A stretch of 64,000 nucleotides of DNA from an uncultured Lachnospiraceae bacterium (GCA_946557105.1 CAMNSZ010000003.1:62001-126000), one strand, 5' to 3'; counted from the first letter of the stretch, positions 7,774 to 17,685 are shown. Program-made: numbers and translations. Notes: generated by a model not told the origin, from the sequence alone.

Positions 7774-9603
7774 ATGAGAATAGAAAACGAAAAGAAAGGA
7801 TATACCACAATACAAAATATAAAGTACATTTTGAGTGGGATATGTAAATGGCAGCGCGCCTTGATTTTTATATCCTTTTTGCATAGTATTAGTCAAACGG
7901 CATCTATATTTATAATACCAGTAATAATTAAGATGGTGATTGAGCAGGTTGAAAATTATGGAAGTTACGGAACATTTGCTGTTTTGATTATATGTTATAC
8001 AGTTGCTGTGGCTTTAATTTATTTTATGAATGAGTTTAGCGAATTACAGGAAGGTTGGCGTTTTATAGCTGTGAGGACTAAATACCAACGGATTATTATG
8101 TCTAAATTACTAACTATGGATTATCAAAAGTTGGAAACTCCGTTAGTTTTGCATGATTATAATAAAGTACGAGATCATTTGTATGATCCTAACAAAGGAA
8201 TTCAAGGTATATTACATTCCTTACAAAGAATTTGCGTATGTATTGTTCAAATTATTGTTTCTGCGATATTGATTTCCAGACTGAGTCCAATCATTTCTAT
8301 TTTCATTATGCTATTAACAGTAACCCAATTTGTACCGGTTAGTAAAGCTAAGATAAAAGATAAAGAAAGGGTTTGGGATTATTTGCCGCCATTATGGAGA
8401 AAAAATTTTGTTATAAATATGATTACGAGTGATTGCCAATTCGGTAAAGATGTACGTATGTATCATATGGCAGATTGGTTATTTTTAAAACATATGTCAA
8501 TTAATAAAAAAATAGCGGCAAAAGTACTTGAATCTAGAAAACGTTGGATACAATGTGATTCTTTTATACAAGTCATAGGAGTAATTCAAGAAGTTATTCT
8601 GTATGGATGGTTACTATATAGTCTGTTATTCAATGGGCTATCAATTGCAAATTTTACTTTTTATATTGCCACTGCAAAAGCATATTCGTATGCAATCAGC
8701 AGAATGGTATATGAGATCACAGGTATAAAAGTTCAATCGTTAGAAATTAATGATTATCGGTATTTTATAGAACTTGCAGATAAAAATACCAGTAATGCAG
8801 GAACATTATCAGTAAAAGATTACATAAAAAACAATCAGTATGAATTTGTTTTTGAAAACGTCACATTTTATTATGAAGGTCAAATAAAGCCAGCAATAAA
8901 AAATTTAAATCTAACATTAAAATCAGGAGAACGACTTGCTGTAGTTGGACTTAATGGAGCAGGAAAATCTACCTTGATAAAATTATTGTGTAGATTATAT
9001 GAACCAAATCAAGGGAGAATATTATTAAATGGTATCAATATCAGGGAATTTGATAAAATGGAATATTTTGAAATGTTTTCGCCGGTATTTCAAAATGTTG
9101 AATTATTTGCATTTCCTGTTGCTGAAAATATATCAATGAAGACTAGAGATAAAACGGATATATCCAAAGTAGAATCATCACTAAAGGAAGTGGGATTATT
9201 AAATAAGGTGGAAGACCTTCCAAAAGGATTAAATACACAGCTTTTAAAATACTTATACGAAGATGGTATTGATTTTTCCGGAGGTGAAAGACAGAAACTA
9301 GCACTTTCAAGAGCTTTATATAAAGATTCACCAATTGTTATTTTAGATGAACCGACAGCAGCGCTAGATGCAATTGCTGAATATAATCAATATAAGAACT
9401 TTGATAATATAATAGGAAAGAAAACAGCAGTATACATTTCACATAGATTGGCATCTACTCGATTTTGCGATGAAGTAGCTGTATTTGATCAGGGAGAGCT
9501 AATTGAAATAGGTACTCATGACGAGCTTTTGAAAAAGCAGGGTACATATGCAAATTTGTTTCAGATGCAAGCACAATATTATCAAGAGGAGACGGCAAAA
9601 TAA
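7774..9603 (+). CDS. ABC exporter half-transporter 1 (TMD-NBD)
   Basis: This 609-residue protein has an N-terminal six-helix transmembrane domain (about residues 20-340) and a C-terminal ATPase. The Walker A motif GLNGAGKST is near residue 391, the signature FSGGERQ near 502, Walker B VILDEPTAALD near 520 and the switch H in YISHR near 550. The start was moved from the TTG at 7732 to ATG 7774 because AGGGAG precedes it by nine bases. A similar half-transporter follows after 6 bases, so the pair probably forms a heterodimeric exporter for the island's product. Both catalytic motifs look intact. Confidence 0.9.
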   Translation: MRIENEKKGYTTIQNIKYILSGICKWQRALIFISFLHSISQTASIFIIPVIIKMVIEQVENYGSYGTFAVLIICYTVAVALIYFMNEFSELQEGWRFIAVRTKYQRIIMSKLLTMDYQKLETPLVLHDYNKVRDHLYDPNKGIQGILHSLQRICVCIVQIIVSAILISRLSPIISIFIMLLTVTQFVPVSKAKIKDKERVWDYLPPLWRKNFVINMITSDCQFGKDVRMYHMADWLFLKHMSINKKIAAKVLESRKRWIQCDSFIQVIGVIQEVILYGWLLYSLLFNGLSIANFTFYIATAKAYSYAISRMVYEITGIKVQSLEINDYRYFIELADKNTSNAGTLSVKDYIKNNQYEFVFENVTFYYEGQIKPAIKNLNLTLKSGERLAVVGLNGAGKSTLIKLLCRLYEPNQGRILLNGINIREFDKMEYFEMFSPVFQNVELFAFPVAENISMKTRDKTDISKVESSLKEVGLLNKVEDLPKGLNTQLLKYLYEDGIDFSGGERQKLALSRALYKDSPIVILDEPTAALDAIAEYNQYKNFDNIIGKKTAVYISHRLASTRFCDEVAVFDQGELIEIGTHDELLKKQGTYANLFQMQAQYYQEETAK

Positions 9604-9609
9604 ATAATA

Positions 9610-11421
9610 ATGAGTTACAATATTGATAAACCGATAAATTTAAAAAAAATGAAAGAAATAGTACTATACTTGGCGAAAGAAGTCTGGGGATATAAAAAGA
9701 CATACTATTTTGTATATTTAATGGATGTATTAATAAAGTCTATGCGACCATTTATCAATATTATATTTCCCAAACTTATTATTGATGAATTATTGGGATT
9801 AAGAAGAATGCCCGTAGTAATTACTATTGTAGTGGTTATGATTGCACTAAATTTTGTATGTGGTGAAATTATTGTTGTTACTACACAGAATTTAGACAAG
9901 AAATACTACGATGATATACAAAAATATCTAGAAGCTAAAATAGGACTCAAAATCATGAAAATGAATTTTGAGAGTACTGAAAATAAACAAGTATTGGAAA
10001 AGCTTCAAAAGGCCAAAGAAAGTTTGGGTGAGGGATTTTCTGGTGGTATAAGAGGTATTGCAAACACTTTTTCGGGTATGTTAAGTAGTATTATAACCTT
10101 AATTGGAACGATTGGTATTGTATTAATTCATTCAAAAATACTTATTTTATTAGTATTAGTGAATGTAGTTATTAATAATTTTGTCAGTTCAAAAAAAAAT
10201 GCTGTTCAATTTTTAAATTTTAAAATTTTGTCTTCTATATCGAGATCATTTAACTATTTTCAAGTTGTTTTAGCGGATATACGATATGGTAAAGATGTTC
10301 GATTATATAATGCATCTGACATGATGATGACAGAAATTGATGGCTTTTATGATAAACAAATTAATATTTTAAAAGAACAATCAACAAAGATAAGCAAATA
10401 TCTAGGCATTTCAAGTATTTGTTCTGCGTTAACAAGTGGATTGTGCTATTTTTATATGGGATATCTTGCATTGAACAGGGCGATCGGAATTGGTGATTTT
10501 TCAATGTTGGCAACGGCAAGTACTACATTTATTGATGCTATTAATAGTATTCTGAAGCATTTATTGGATTTACAAAAAAAATGTGTCTATGCAAATGAGT
10601 ATGTAAGTTTTATGACATTAGTGCAATATAATCCAACATTAGGAAATAGAAATTTATCTGGCACAAATAAGTTTGAAATTGAATTCAAAAATGTTTCATT
10701 TCGTTATCCGGACACAAATATCGATGTACTTAAAAATATTTCACTTAGAATACAGAATGGACAACGCTTATCAATAGTTGGGCAGAATGGTTCTGGCAAA
10801 ACTACTTTGATTAAACTATTATGTCGATTATATTCTGTAAGTGAAGGGGAAATATTGTTGAATGGTATCAATATACTAGATTATGACTATGATGAATACA
10901 TAAAAAAAATGACTGTTGTATTTCAAGATTTTAAGATACTTCCATTAACAATTAAGGAGAATATAGCATTAGAGAACACAAACAATGCGTCTGATAAGGA
11001 AATTATTTCCCTTTTAAAAAGAGTTGGTTTAAAACAGAAACTCGATGATCTTAAGGAAGGATTATATTCACACGTATTTAAAAGTTATGATCTGACAGGA
11101 TTTGAGCCCTCCGGAGGTGAACAGCAGAAAATGGCGATTGCAAGAGCATTGTATAAGAATTCTCCAATCGTTATTTTGGATGAGCCAACAGCAGCATTAG
11201 ATCCAATTGGCGAATATGAAATATATAGTCAATTTAATGACTTAATAGGTGATAAAATGGCAATTTACATTTCGCATAGATTATCTTCTTGTAAGTTTTG
11301 TGATAAGATAGCCGTCTTAAATGAGGGTAAGTTGTGTGAATATGGAACTCATGATGAATTAATCGCTTGCAATGGTATTTATGCTAACATGTATAAAGTA
11401 CAAGCTCAATATTATATTTAA
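9610..11421 (+). CDS. ABC exporter half-transporter 2 (TMD-NBD)
   Basis: This 603-residue partner of the preceding gene has the same TMD-NBD layout. The Walker A motif GQNGSGKTT is near residue 392, the signature PSGGEQQ near 502 and Walker B VILDEPTAALD just after. The transmembrane halves differ more than the ATPase halves, as expected for heterodimer subunits. It begins 6 bases after its partner ends, with only a weak ribosome binding site, so translation is probably coupled. The likely role is export of, and self-protection from, the pathway product. The substrate cannot be read from sequence. Confidence 0.9.
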   Translation: MSYNIDKPINLKKMKEIVLYLAKEVWGYKKTYYFVYLMDVLIKSMRPFINIIFPKLIIDELLGLRRMPVVITIVVVMIALNFVCGEIIVVTTQNLDKKYYDDIQKYLEAKIGLKIMKMNFESTENKQVLEKLQKAKESLGEGFSGGIRGIANTFSGMLSSIITLIGTIGIVLIHSKILILLVLVNVVINNFVSSKKNAVQFLNFKILSSISRSFNYFQVVLADIRYGKDVRLYNASDMMMTEIDGFYDKQINILKEQSTKISKYLGISSICSALTSGLCYFYMGYLALNRAIGIGDFSMLATASTTFIDAINSILKHLLDLQKKCVYANEYVSFMTLVQYNPTLGNRNLSGTNKFEIEFKNVSFRYPDTNIDVLKNISLRIQNGQRLSIVGQNGSGKTTLIKLLCRLYSVSEGEILLNGINILDYDYDEYIKKMTVVFQDFKILPLTIKENIALENTNNASDKEIISLLKRVGLKQKLDDLKEGLYSHVFKSYDLTGFEPSGGEQQKMAIARALYKNSPIVILDEPTAALDPIGEYEIYSQFNDLIGDKMAIYISHRLSSCKFCDKIAVLNEGKLCEYGTHDELIACNGIYANMYKVQAQYYI

Positions 11422-11514
11422 TTACCTATAAATGTAAAAGAAATGAGCAATTAGTTATGGAAAATAAGATTTTAAAGAAAACTTCCTTAAGTGTTGACTA
11501 TGAAAGGAGTAGTA

Positions 11515-13011
11515 ATGAATCAGAAGAACCTCTACATACATATTGGGTCAGCCAAAACAGGTTCTACAGCCTTACAGTCATCTTTAGTTATAAATGAGGA
11601 GTATTTAAAAAACCATAGTATATATTATGGTGAATATAATACCGAATATGAATCTAAAGTTTTCTTTTCACTACAATATGAATTATTAAAGAAATATTTA
11701 GGAAAAGAATATGAAAAGAAAATATATAGTGAGAAGCATGAGTGGATTGTAAATAGATGTCCAGAGGATTTTGATATACTTGTTGAAAAAATTAAGACAG
11801 AGGTAAAGAGACATAATTATGTTAATACTATCATTTCAAATGAAGCCTTTTTTGGTATATTTGGACTTCTTGGTGAATATTCAGTGCGAAGTGGCTTATA
11901 TTCGTTAAATTTATTAAAAAGAATAAAAAAAGCATTTTCTGATTTCAATATTAAGATTGTTTGTTATCTGCGTAGACAAGATTTATTCATAGAATCTTTG
12001 TATAATCAATCTATTAAAGATACAAACATTCAGCTTACTGTAGATAATAAAGATAGTGATAATAAGATTTATCATTATGTTTTTAACGAGGGAGAGCAAC
12101 CAACAGATTTTATGTTATTTTGTAGGAATATGATTAATATTTCGGATTACTATAGTGTGCTTTGTATTTTTTCAAGTATTTTTGGAAAAGATAATATAAT
12201 TATACGTCCATATGAAAAATCACAATTACCAAAGGGTACGGTATATGATTTTTATCATAATATCCTTGGATTGAGTGATGAGCAGATTGGACTTATGAAG
12301 CCATACAGAGACAGAAATGAAAGAATATCAAGAGATTTAATTGAATATAAACTGAAGACTAAGAACAATTATATCAATATGACCAGAGATTATGTAGTAG
12401 TTAATCAGGTTTTATTTTCAGAAAATGATAATCAGTTTTATTTTACTAACGATGAAAGAGCAAGATTGATTCAATACTGCAAAGATATTAATGTAAAAAT
12501 AGCAAAAGAATTTCTACATCGTGATAATGGAATTCTATATTATGATAAAATGGAGAAAATGATACCTTATCAAGGTTTGACATTAGAGAAAGCTTTATTA
12601 ATAAGTCAGAAATTAATTGCACGACGACTTACTAAGGATGAAAAGAAGAAAATATTATTTCCTGTTTTTAATTATGCAGAGGAGATGCATCGCTCAATTG
12701 CTATTTACGGAGTTCATAATGAATTAGCAAAAATAGTCTTTGAAATAGCTGCTATTTTTAATAAGACGATAAATATAAAAGTTATTGAACCTGAGGCAGA
12801 GAGTCAATATATTAAAATGAATGATATTTGGTATCCTATTTATAAAGAGAATTGTTTAGAATCAATTGCTCCCGATTATATATTTATAACGGATGTTTAT
12901 AATTGTGTGGAAGTAAGTGAAAATATAGCAAAAAGTACTATGGGTAATATCGTAATATTTCCTGTATATGATTATTCTGATGATATATGGACAACTTTTA
13001 AACAGCGTTGA
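11515..13011 (+). CDS. P-loop sulfotransferase-like protein with C-terminal extension
   Basis: The N-terminal motif YIHIGSAKTGSTALQ (residues 6-20) is the 5'-phosphosulfate-binding loop of PAPS-dependent sulfotransferases. CYLRRQDLFIESLYNQ near residue 150 corresponds to the 3'-phosphate-binding region of the same superfamily. At 498 residues it is longer than most bacterial members. The last 120 residues (from about IAIYGVHNELAKIVFE) look like a separate alpha/beta Rossmann-like domain. The ATG at 11515 was chosen because AAGGAG lies five bases ahead. No PAPS synthesis gene is in the window. It could sulfate the product of the island, although some proteins with this fold act on other substrates. 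Confidence 0.75.
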   Translation: MNQKNLYIHIGSAKTGSTALQSSLVINEEYLKNHSIYYGEYNTEYESKVFFSLQYELLKKYLGKEYEKKIYSEKHEWIVNRCPEDFDILVEKIKTEVKRHNYVNTIISNEAFFGIFGLLGEYSVRSGLYSLNLLKRIKKAFSDFNIKIVCYLRRQDLFIESLYNQSIKDTNIQLTVDNKDSDNKIYHYVFNEGEQPTDFMLFCRNMINISDYYSVLCIFSSIFGKDNIIIRPYEKSQLPKGTVYDFYHNILGLSDEQIGLMKPYRDRNERISRDLIEYKLKTKNNYINMTRDYVVVNQVLFSENDNQFYFTNDERARLIQYCKDINVKIAKEFLHRDNGILYYDKMEKMIPYQGLTLEKALLISQKLIARRLTKDEKKKILFPVFNYAEEMHRSIAIYGVHNELAKIVFEIAAIFNKTINIKVIEPEAESQYIKMNDIWYPIYKENCLESIAPDYIFITDVYNCVEVSENIAKSTMGNIVIFPVYDYSDDIWTTFKQR

Positions 13012-13048
13012 AAATGTACTAATAATAAACATGGTCAGGAGTAAGAAG

Positions 13049-13855
13049 ATGGAAGAAAAAATATCATTAGAAAATAAGGTTGTTTTAGTGACTGGTGCAT
13101 CAGGATTTATAGGATCAGCTATAGCGCAAAGGTTAGCTGAATTTGGAGCAGATGTTTTTGTACATTATAAGAACTCAAAAGAGACGGCAGTTAAAACACT
13201 TCAAATAATACATAAAATGGAACGTAGAGCTTATTTAATCAATGCGGATCTGTCATCAGAGAATGATATTCAAGCAATGTTCAAACAAATTGAACAAACT
13301 ACTGGAAAGCTGGATATTTTAATTAATAATGCAGGAATTCAGCCGAGTTCGTATGTAAAAAAGTTAAAGGAAGAAGATTGGGATGAAGTAATGGACATAA
13401 ACCTGAAAAGTACATATCTTTGTACCAAATATGCAGTTAAGTTATTATCAAAGTCCAATTGCGGATGTATTGTGAACATGGCATCAACATGTGGTGTGAA
13501 ACCATACGTTACATTTCTTAGTTACTGTGCATCAAAAGCTAGTATTATCGAAATGACAAAGGGTTTTGCAAAAAATTTAGGTAGATATGGTATTCGTGTT
13601 AATTCAATATCTCCAGGTTATGTAAAACCGAAAGACGTAATTATAGAGGATGAAAATGAAAGTTGGTTTCTCGCTATGATAGGAAAAACGAAAGTATTAA
13701 ACGTTAAAGATGAAACAGAATTAATAAATCTAACGCCACTACATAGGGTTGCTACTACAGAGGATGTTTCTAACGCGGTTATTTTTCTGTGTTCTCGTCT
13801 TTCTAAAGGGATTACTGGTGTGAATCTGCTTATTAATGGAGGGTATACATTATGA
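13049..13855 (+). CDS. SDR-family oxidoreductase 1 (FabG-like)
   Basis: This 268-residue classical short-chain dehydrogenase has the cofactor motif TGASGFIG at residue 16, the structural motif NNAG near residue 94 and the catalytic YCASK near residue 159. It most resembles 3-oxoacyl-ACP reductases, so a carrier-protein-bound keto group is a reasonable substrate. The ORF track start at 12968 overlaps the sulfotransferase. ATG 13049, seven bases after CAGGAG, is better. The protein ends in GVNLLINGGYTL, nearly the same ending as the next SDR, which points to duplication. Confidence 0.9.
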   Translation: MEEKISLENKVVLVTGASGFIGSAIAQRLAEFGADVFVHYKNSKETAVKTLQIIHKMERRAYLINADLSSENDIQAMFKQIEQTTGKLDILINNAGIQPSSYVKKLKEEDWDEVMDINLKSTYLCTKYAVKLLSKSNCGCIVNMASTCGVKPYVTFLSYCASKASIIEMTKGFAKNLGRYGIRVNSISPGYVKPKDVIIEDENESWFLAMIGKTKVLNVKDETELINLTPLHRVATTEDVSNAVIFLCSRLSKGITGVNLLINGGYTL

Positions 13856-13954
13856 TTGAATTTGAAAGAAATTTAAACATTTTTTAATACAAATATTCTA
13901 TTACTAATGACAAATTTTTCGATATATTGATATTATATCTATCAAGGAGTACAT

Positions 13955-14719
13955 ATGAATAACTCAAGAGATTTTTTTTCATTGAAAGATAAAACAGTAT
14001 TGATAGCAGGAGCTTCTGGAAAGATTGGAAAAGAAATTGCGCTTAGTCTAGCACATTTAGGCGCGGATATTTATGTGCATTATCATAGGAACTATGAGAT
14101 AGGAGAAGAGATTGTAAATGAGATTAATAAAATTGGGAGAAAAGCATATTTAGTACAGGGCAATTTGAAAAGGGAAAGTGATGTAAAGCGTATATTTCAA
14201 ACAATTAAAGAAACAACAGATAAGCTTGATATCCTGATAAATTCTATTGAAATAGAGTCAAAATCATTAGTAGAAGACGACTGGGATGATGTACTTGAAA
14301 CAAATATGAAGACCATTTTTTTATGTACTAAAAATAGTCTCAATTATTTAATGAAATCAAGGAATGGTATTATTGTGAATATTTCAACATTGAATGGATT
14401 TGAAGCGAATCCATCAAATATTAGTTTCTCAGTATCGAAGTCAGGTGTAGCAGCTATGACAAAGGTACTGGCAAAAGAACTGGGAGGCTTTGGAATTCGC
14501 GTAAATCTCGTTTCACATCTTCCTATCATTTGTGAGGAATCAAATGATAATGAAAAAGAAACAAATAAGACTAGTATAGATAATATCATTAAAAAGGCGC
14601 CTTTACAAAAAAGAATTGATTGCGCTGATATTGTTAATTCTGTATTGTTCCTATGTTCAGATATGTCGCAATTTATTACAGGTGTGAACTTGATAGTTGA
14701 TGGTGGCTATACATTATAG
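13955..14719 (+). CDS. SDR-family protein 2, catalytic Tyr replaced by Phe
   Basis: The 254-residue product aligns along its length with the previous SDR and ends in GVNLIVDGGYTL. The cofactor region is IAGASGKIG (residues 17-25), close to consensus. The NNAG motif reads NSIE, and the catalytic YxxxK reads FSVSK (Phe158, Lys162), so the proton-donating tyrosine is missing. The start ATG has AAGGAG six bases upstream. It is probably a catalytically impaired paralogue, perhaps a structural partner of the active SDR in a mixed oligomer, since SDRs commonly form tetramers. The loss of activity is inferred. Confidence 0.85.
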   Translation: MNNSRDFFSLKDKTVLIAGASGKIGKEIALSLAHLGADIYVHYHRNYEIGEEIVNEINKIGRKAYLVQGNLKRESDVKRIFQTIKETTDKLDILINSIEIESKSLVEDDWDDVLETNMKTIFLCTKNSLNYLMKSRNGIIVNISTLNGFEANPSNISFSVSKSGVAAMTKVLAKELGGFGIRVNLVSHLPIICEESNDNEKETNKTSIDNIIKKAPLQKRIDCADIVNSVLFLCSDMSQFITGVNLIVDGGYTL

Positions 14720-14843
14720 GATAATAAATAAGCATGTTACTCGTACATTTAAAATATTGTAATATATTGACGAAAAAATAGCTCAAGTGGATTTAGATTA
14801 ATCAATAATTTGAACTTTTAAATTATAGGAAGGAGCGTTTTGG

Positions 14844-15857
14844 TTGAAAAAATTGTATATAAATGAGAATCCTGAAATAAAATCATTACAGTTTAATGCC
14901 TTTGCAGAGAGTATAATATCCATCCATAAAAGTCATAAAGATTGGTTAGCAAATAATTATATTCAGTTACTTGTGCATTATTCATATGAAGACGCTGGAA
15001 TAATTAATTATTTATCTGGAAATATATTAGGTTCATTGCCTTTATTGAATATAAATGTTACCTCAAAGAGTGAAGTTATAGGAAGAGCTGGAATATTACA
15101 TTATATTATATCAAACATTGACGCAAATAATTATGTCTACATGTTGTTGGATGAATTTTATATCCCACATAGACCAATGTATGGTAAAAAACATTTTATG
15201 CATGACGAATTATTTTATGGATATGATCTTAAAAAAGAATTATTATTTTTAATTGGATATGATGATCAAGGTTTGTATAGAGGACACTCTGTAAGTTTTG
15301 AACAGTTTTGGCAATCTTATTCTGAAGATGATGGAGAATGGCTTCATCAGATTGCATTAACGGATTTTGATTACAAATTTAACAAGAAATCTTTTTTAGA
15401 CATGGTGACTGATTATTATGATGCAAAATTCCATAGAGAGAAACTTGATTTATATTTAGATATGAAAACTTATAATAAGCATTTTTACGATGAACGATTG
15501 AAAAATGTAGAATACTATGGAATAAGAGTTTATGATGCATTGTATGATAGTATTCAACGACGCATTGCAAATAAGAGAAAACTTAATATAAGAGACTTTT
15601 ATATAGTTTATGAGCATAAAAGCAGCATACTATACTCACTCAATTATTTAGAGGAAAACCATATGGTATCGGATCTCTCTTCGATAAAAGAGAAAATGAA
15701 TGAAATTAAGAAAGAGAGTAAAACCATGCTAAATTTGTGTATAAAGCATAATATTGTTAACTCTATTCAATTAGTGGATAATATATATGAGAGAATAGAG
15801 AAAATAAAGGTATTAGAGAAAAATACTATATACGAACTGATAGATAAGCTTACTTAA
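14844..15857 (+). CDS. BtrH-like (papain-fold) acyltransferase homologue, divergent
   Basis: The 337-residue protein shares the general layout of the products at 17949 and 20189: an N-terminal segment, a central aromatic region with a His followed by GYD (KHFMHDELFYGYD), and a helical C-terminal half. This resembles the butirosin BtrH N-terminal domain, whose members move acyl groups from carrier proteins to acceptors. The region that carries the conserved cysteine in the two relatives reads HYSYEDAG here, with no cysteine. It may be inactive or use another nucleophile. The start is a TTG seven bases after GGAAGGAG. The family call is based on similarity to its neighbours. Confidence 0.5.
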   Translation: MKKLYINENPEIKSLQFNAFAESIISIHKSHKDWLANNYIQLLVHYSYEDAGIINYLSGNILGSLPLLNINVTSKSEVIGRAGILHYIISNIDANNYVYMLLDEFYIPHRPMYGKKHFMHDELFYGYDLKKELLFLIGYDDQGLYRGHSVSFEQFWQSYSEDDGEWLHQIALTDFDYKFNKKSFLDMVTDYYDAKFHREKLDLYLDMKTYNKHFYDERLKNVEYYGIRVYDALYDSIQRRIANKRKLNIRDFYIVYEHKSSILYSLNYLEENHMVSDLSSIKEKMNEIKKESKTMLNLCIKHNIVNSIQLVDNIYERIEKIKVLEKNTIYELIDKLT

Positions 15858-16248
15858 CCTAAATTATTCACAGAATCTTATTCCAACTAAGCGCTGTACT
15901 GTGAATTGATTATCCCATAAGATACTCATTTATATCCGTCAAAAGGATATAGAATTCCTACGACAATTGCAACGGTAGTTAGGTGATATGCAGGTTCGTT
16001 ACTATTGCTATTCTAATTGTATATTGCACTTTTTAGTACTTGTAAGAATCTTATAATCGCCCATTCTTATAAGGAATCTATTACATAAATTGAAGTTCTA
16101 TATTTTATTGAATGAATAACAGCAGAAAACACTGAGCAAAAGTAGTTAGAATATAAAATAATGAAAATTGTAGTACTAAAATTTAAATAAAATATAATAA
16201 CAAAAGAAAGGTATATGGTGTTTATTTAAAAACATTATAAGAGTAAAG
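15858..16248 (+). other. Intergenic region, 391 bases, no assigned gene
   Basis: The region is AT-rich and has stops in all frames. It contains a weak inverted repeat around ACAATTGC...AATTGT (15963-16020) and a short one around CTTATAA...TTATAAG (about 16050-16072). A possible 22-codon ORF (15988-16056) with a moderate ribosome binding site encodes MQVRYYCYSNC plus a hydrophobic tail. Near the end, AAAGAAAGG precedes ATG GTG TTT ATT TAA, a 4-codon mini-ORF just ahead of the radical SAM gene. I see no promoter or terminator I would defend. Confidence 0.5.
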
Positions 16249-17685
16249 ATGAAAAAAGCTATTGATTGCTTACTAATTGGATATTTAGGATATAATTATT
16301 CAAAAATTAATGAAACACTAGAGAAAAATGGATTAAGTTCTAATAAGATGGAAAAAGATTTTAATGCGGCCATTGCTTATCTGGGTACTTATTTAAATAA
16401 AAGAAATGTTACATTTGATTACATAAATTATATTGAAGATGATATGGAAATGTTAAAAGAAAAATTAGAGACATTAGATATCAGCTCTATAGGATTATCA
16501 ACGACATATTGTACAAGTATACAATCAGTAGAGTCAATTGTGGCATTTATAAAGAAAGTAAACCCTAATAAGGATGTGAAAATTATACTTGGAGGGGCTT
16601 ATATTACTAAATTAATAAATGACTCTGAGTTGCAAGATAATATGGTTTTACAATATGTCTTAAAAAAAATTGGTGCAGATATATATATTAACAGCTTTCA
16701 AGGTGAAGAGACATTATATAAGGTTATAATGGGATTAAAAATTGGTGCCACACTTGATGATATTCCTAATATATTGTATCAATATGAGTCTAAATACATA
16801 CGAAACGAGCTAGTACCAGAGGATAATAAGCTGGAAGATAATATTGTTGATTGGAGTCTATTTGCGGATCGAGTAGGTCGCACGGTACCAGTAAGAACTG
16901 CAATATCCTGTCCATTTTCTTGTTCATATTGTTCGTATCATATTAACGCAGGTAAATATCGCTATGTAGATGTGGATATTATTGAAAAAGAATTAAATTC
17001 TATTGATAAACTACCAAATGTTAAGACAGTTCATTTTATTGATGATACGTTTAATGTTCCAGTTGATCGCTTCAAAAAGATACTAAGAATGATAATAAGA
17101 AATAAATATAAATTCAATTGGTGTTCATTTATCAGATGTCAATTTTTGGATGAAGAGGCAGTCCAACTTATGAAAGAAAGTAAATGTATAGGTACATTTT
17201 TAGGAATTGAGTCTGGAAATCAATATGTTTTAAATAATATGAATAAGCGGGTTAAACTTGAAGAATTAGTTAAGGGAAATCAATTATTGGAGAAGTATGG
17301 AATACAAAGATTTGGTTCATTTATTGTAGGGTTTCCAGGAGAGACAGAGGAAACAGTAAATGATACAATTCAGTTTATTAAAGCTATAAATTTGAAATAC
17401 TATGGTGTTGCTACTTGGTATTATGATACTAGAACGCCAATCCATGAATTGAAAGATAAATATAAACTTATTGGTAAAGATTACAACTGGAAACATGAAA
17501 CTATGGATTTCAATAGAGCAATGGAGTTAAATCAGTATGTTAGAAATCAATTAACGACATCAATACATTTTGTTCAAGATCCAACATGGCTGTTTCAGTT
17601 GATAGATGAGAAGGTTGATATTAATCAGATTCTTGAAATAGTGCCACAAGACCCAGCGTTATTTACAGTACATAATTTTAAATAG
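16249..17685 (+). CDS. Radical SAM protein with B12-binding-type N-terminal domain
   Basis: This 478-residue protein has an N-terminal alpha/beta domain of the cobalamin-binding type (IGLSTTYCTSIQS, ILGGAYITK), then a radical SAM core with CPFSCSYCSYH (Cys 221, 225, 228). Later core signatures include FIDDTFNV, GIESGNQYV and FIVGFPGETEET. The layout matches class B (MiaB-BchE-like) radical SAM enzymes that do methylations, cyclisations or ring changes. I do not see the DxHxxG cobalamin motif, so B12, if bound, would lack the usual lower histidine ligand. It precedes a carrier protein by 18 bases, which suggests action on a tethered substrate. Confidence 0.85.
   Translation: MKKAIDCLLIGYLGYNYSKINETLEKNGLSSNKMEKDFNAAIAYLGTYLNKRNVTFDYINYIEDDMEMLKEKLETLDISSIGLSTTYCTSIQSVESIVAFIKKVNPNKDVKIILGGAYITKLINDSELQDNMVLQYVLKKIGADIYINSFQGEETLYKVIMGLKIGATLDDIPNILYQYESKYIRNELVPEDNKLEDNIVDWSLFADRVGRTVPVRTAISCPFSCSYCSYHINAGKYRYVDVDIIEKELNSIDKLPNVKTVHFIDDTFNVPVDRFKKILRMIIRNKYKFNWCSFIRCQFLDEEAVQLMKESKCIGTFLGIESGNQYVLNNMNKRVKLEELVKGNQLLEKYGIQRFGSFIVGFPGETEETVNDTIQFIKAINLKYYGVATWYYDTRTPIHELKDKYKLIGKDYNWKHETMDFNRAMELNQYVRNQLTTSIHFVQDPTWLFQLIDEKVDINQILEIVPQDPALFTVHNFK

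Noticed and set aside
12968-13048. N-terminal extension of SDR1 from the ORF track
   Set aside because: It overlaps the sulfotransferase reading frame, has no ribosome binding site and adds sequence not typical for SDRs. ATG 13049 is well supported.
15988-16056. 22-codon ORF MQVRYYCYSNC with hydrophobic tail, considered as a RiPP precursor for the radical SAM enzymes
   Set aside because: The ribosome binding site is only moderate, the frame lies in AT-rich DNA where short ORFs are expected, no leader-core pattern or repeated core is visible, and no RRE or peptidase partner fits.
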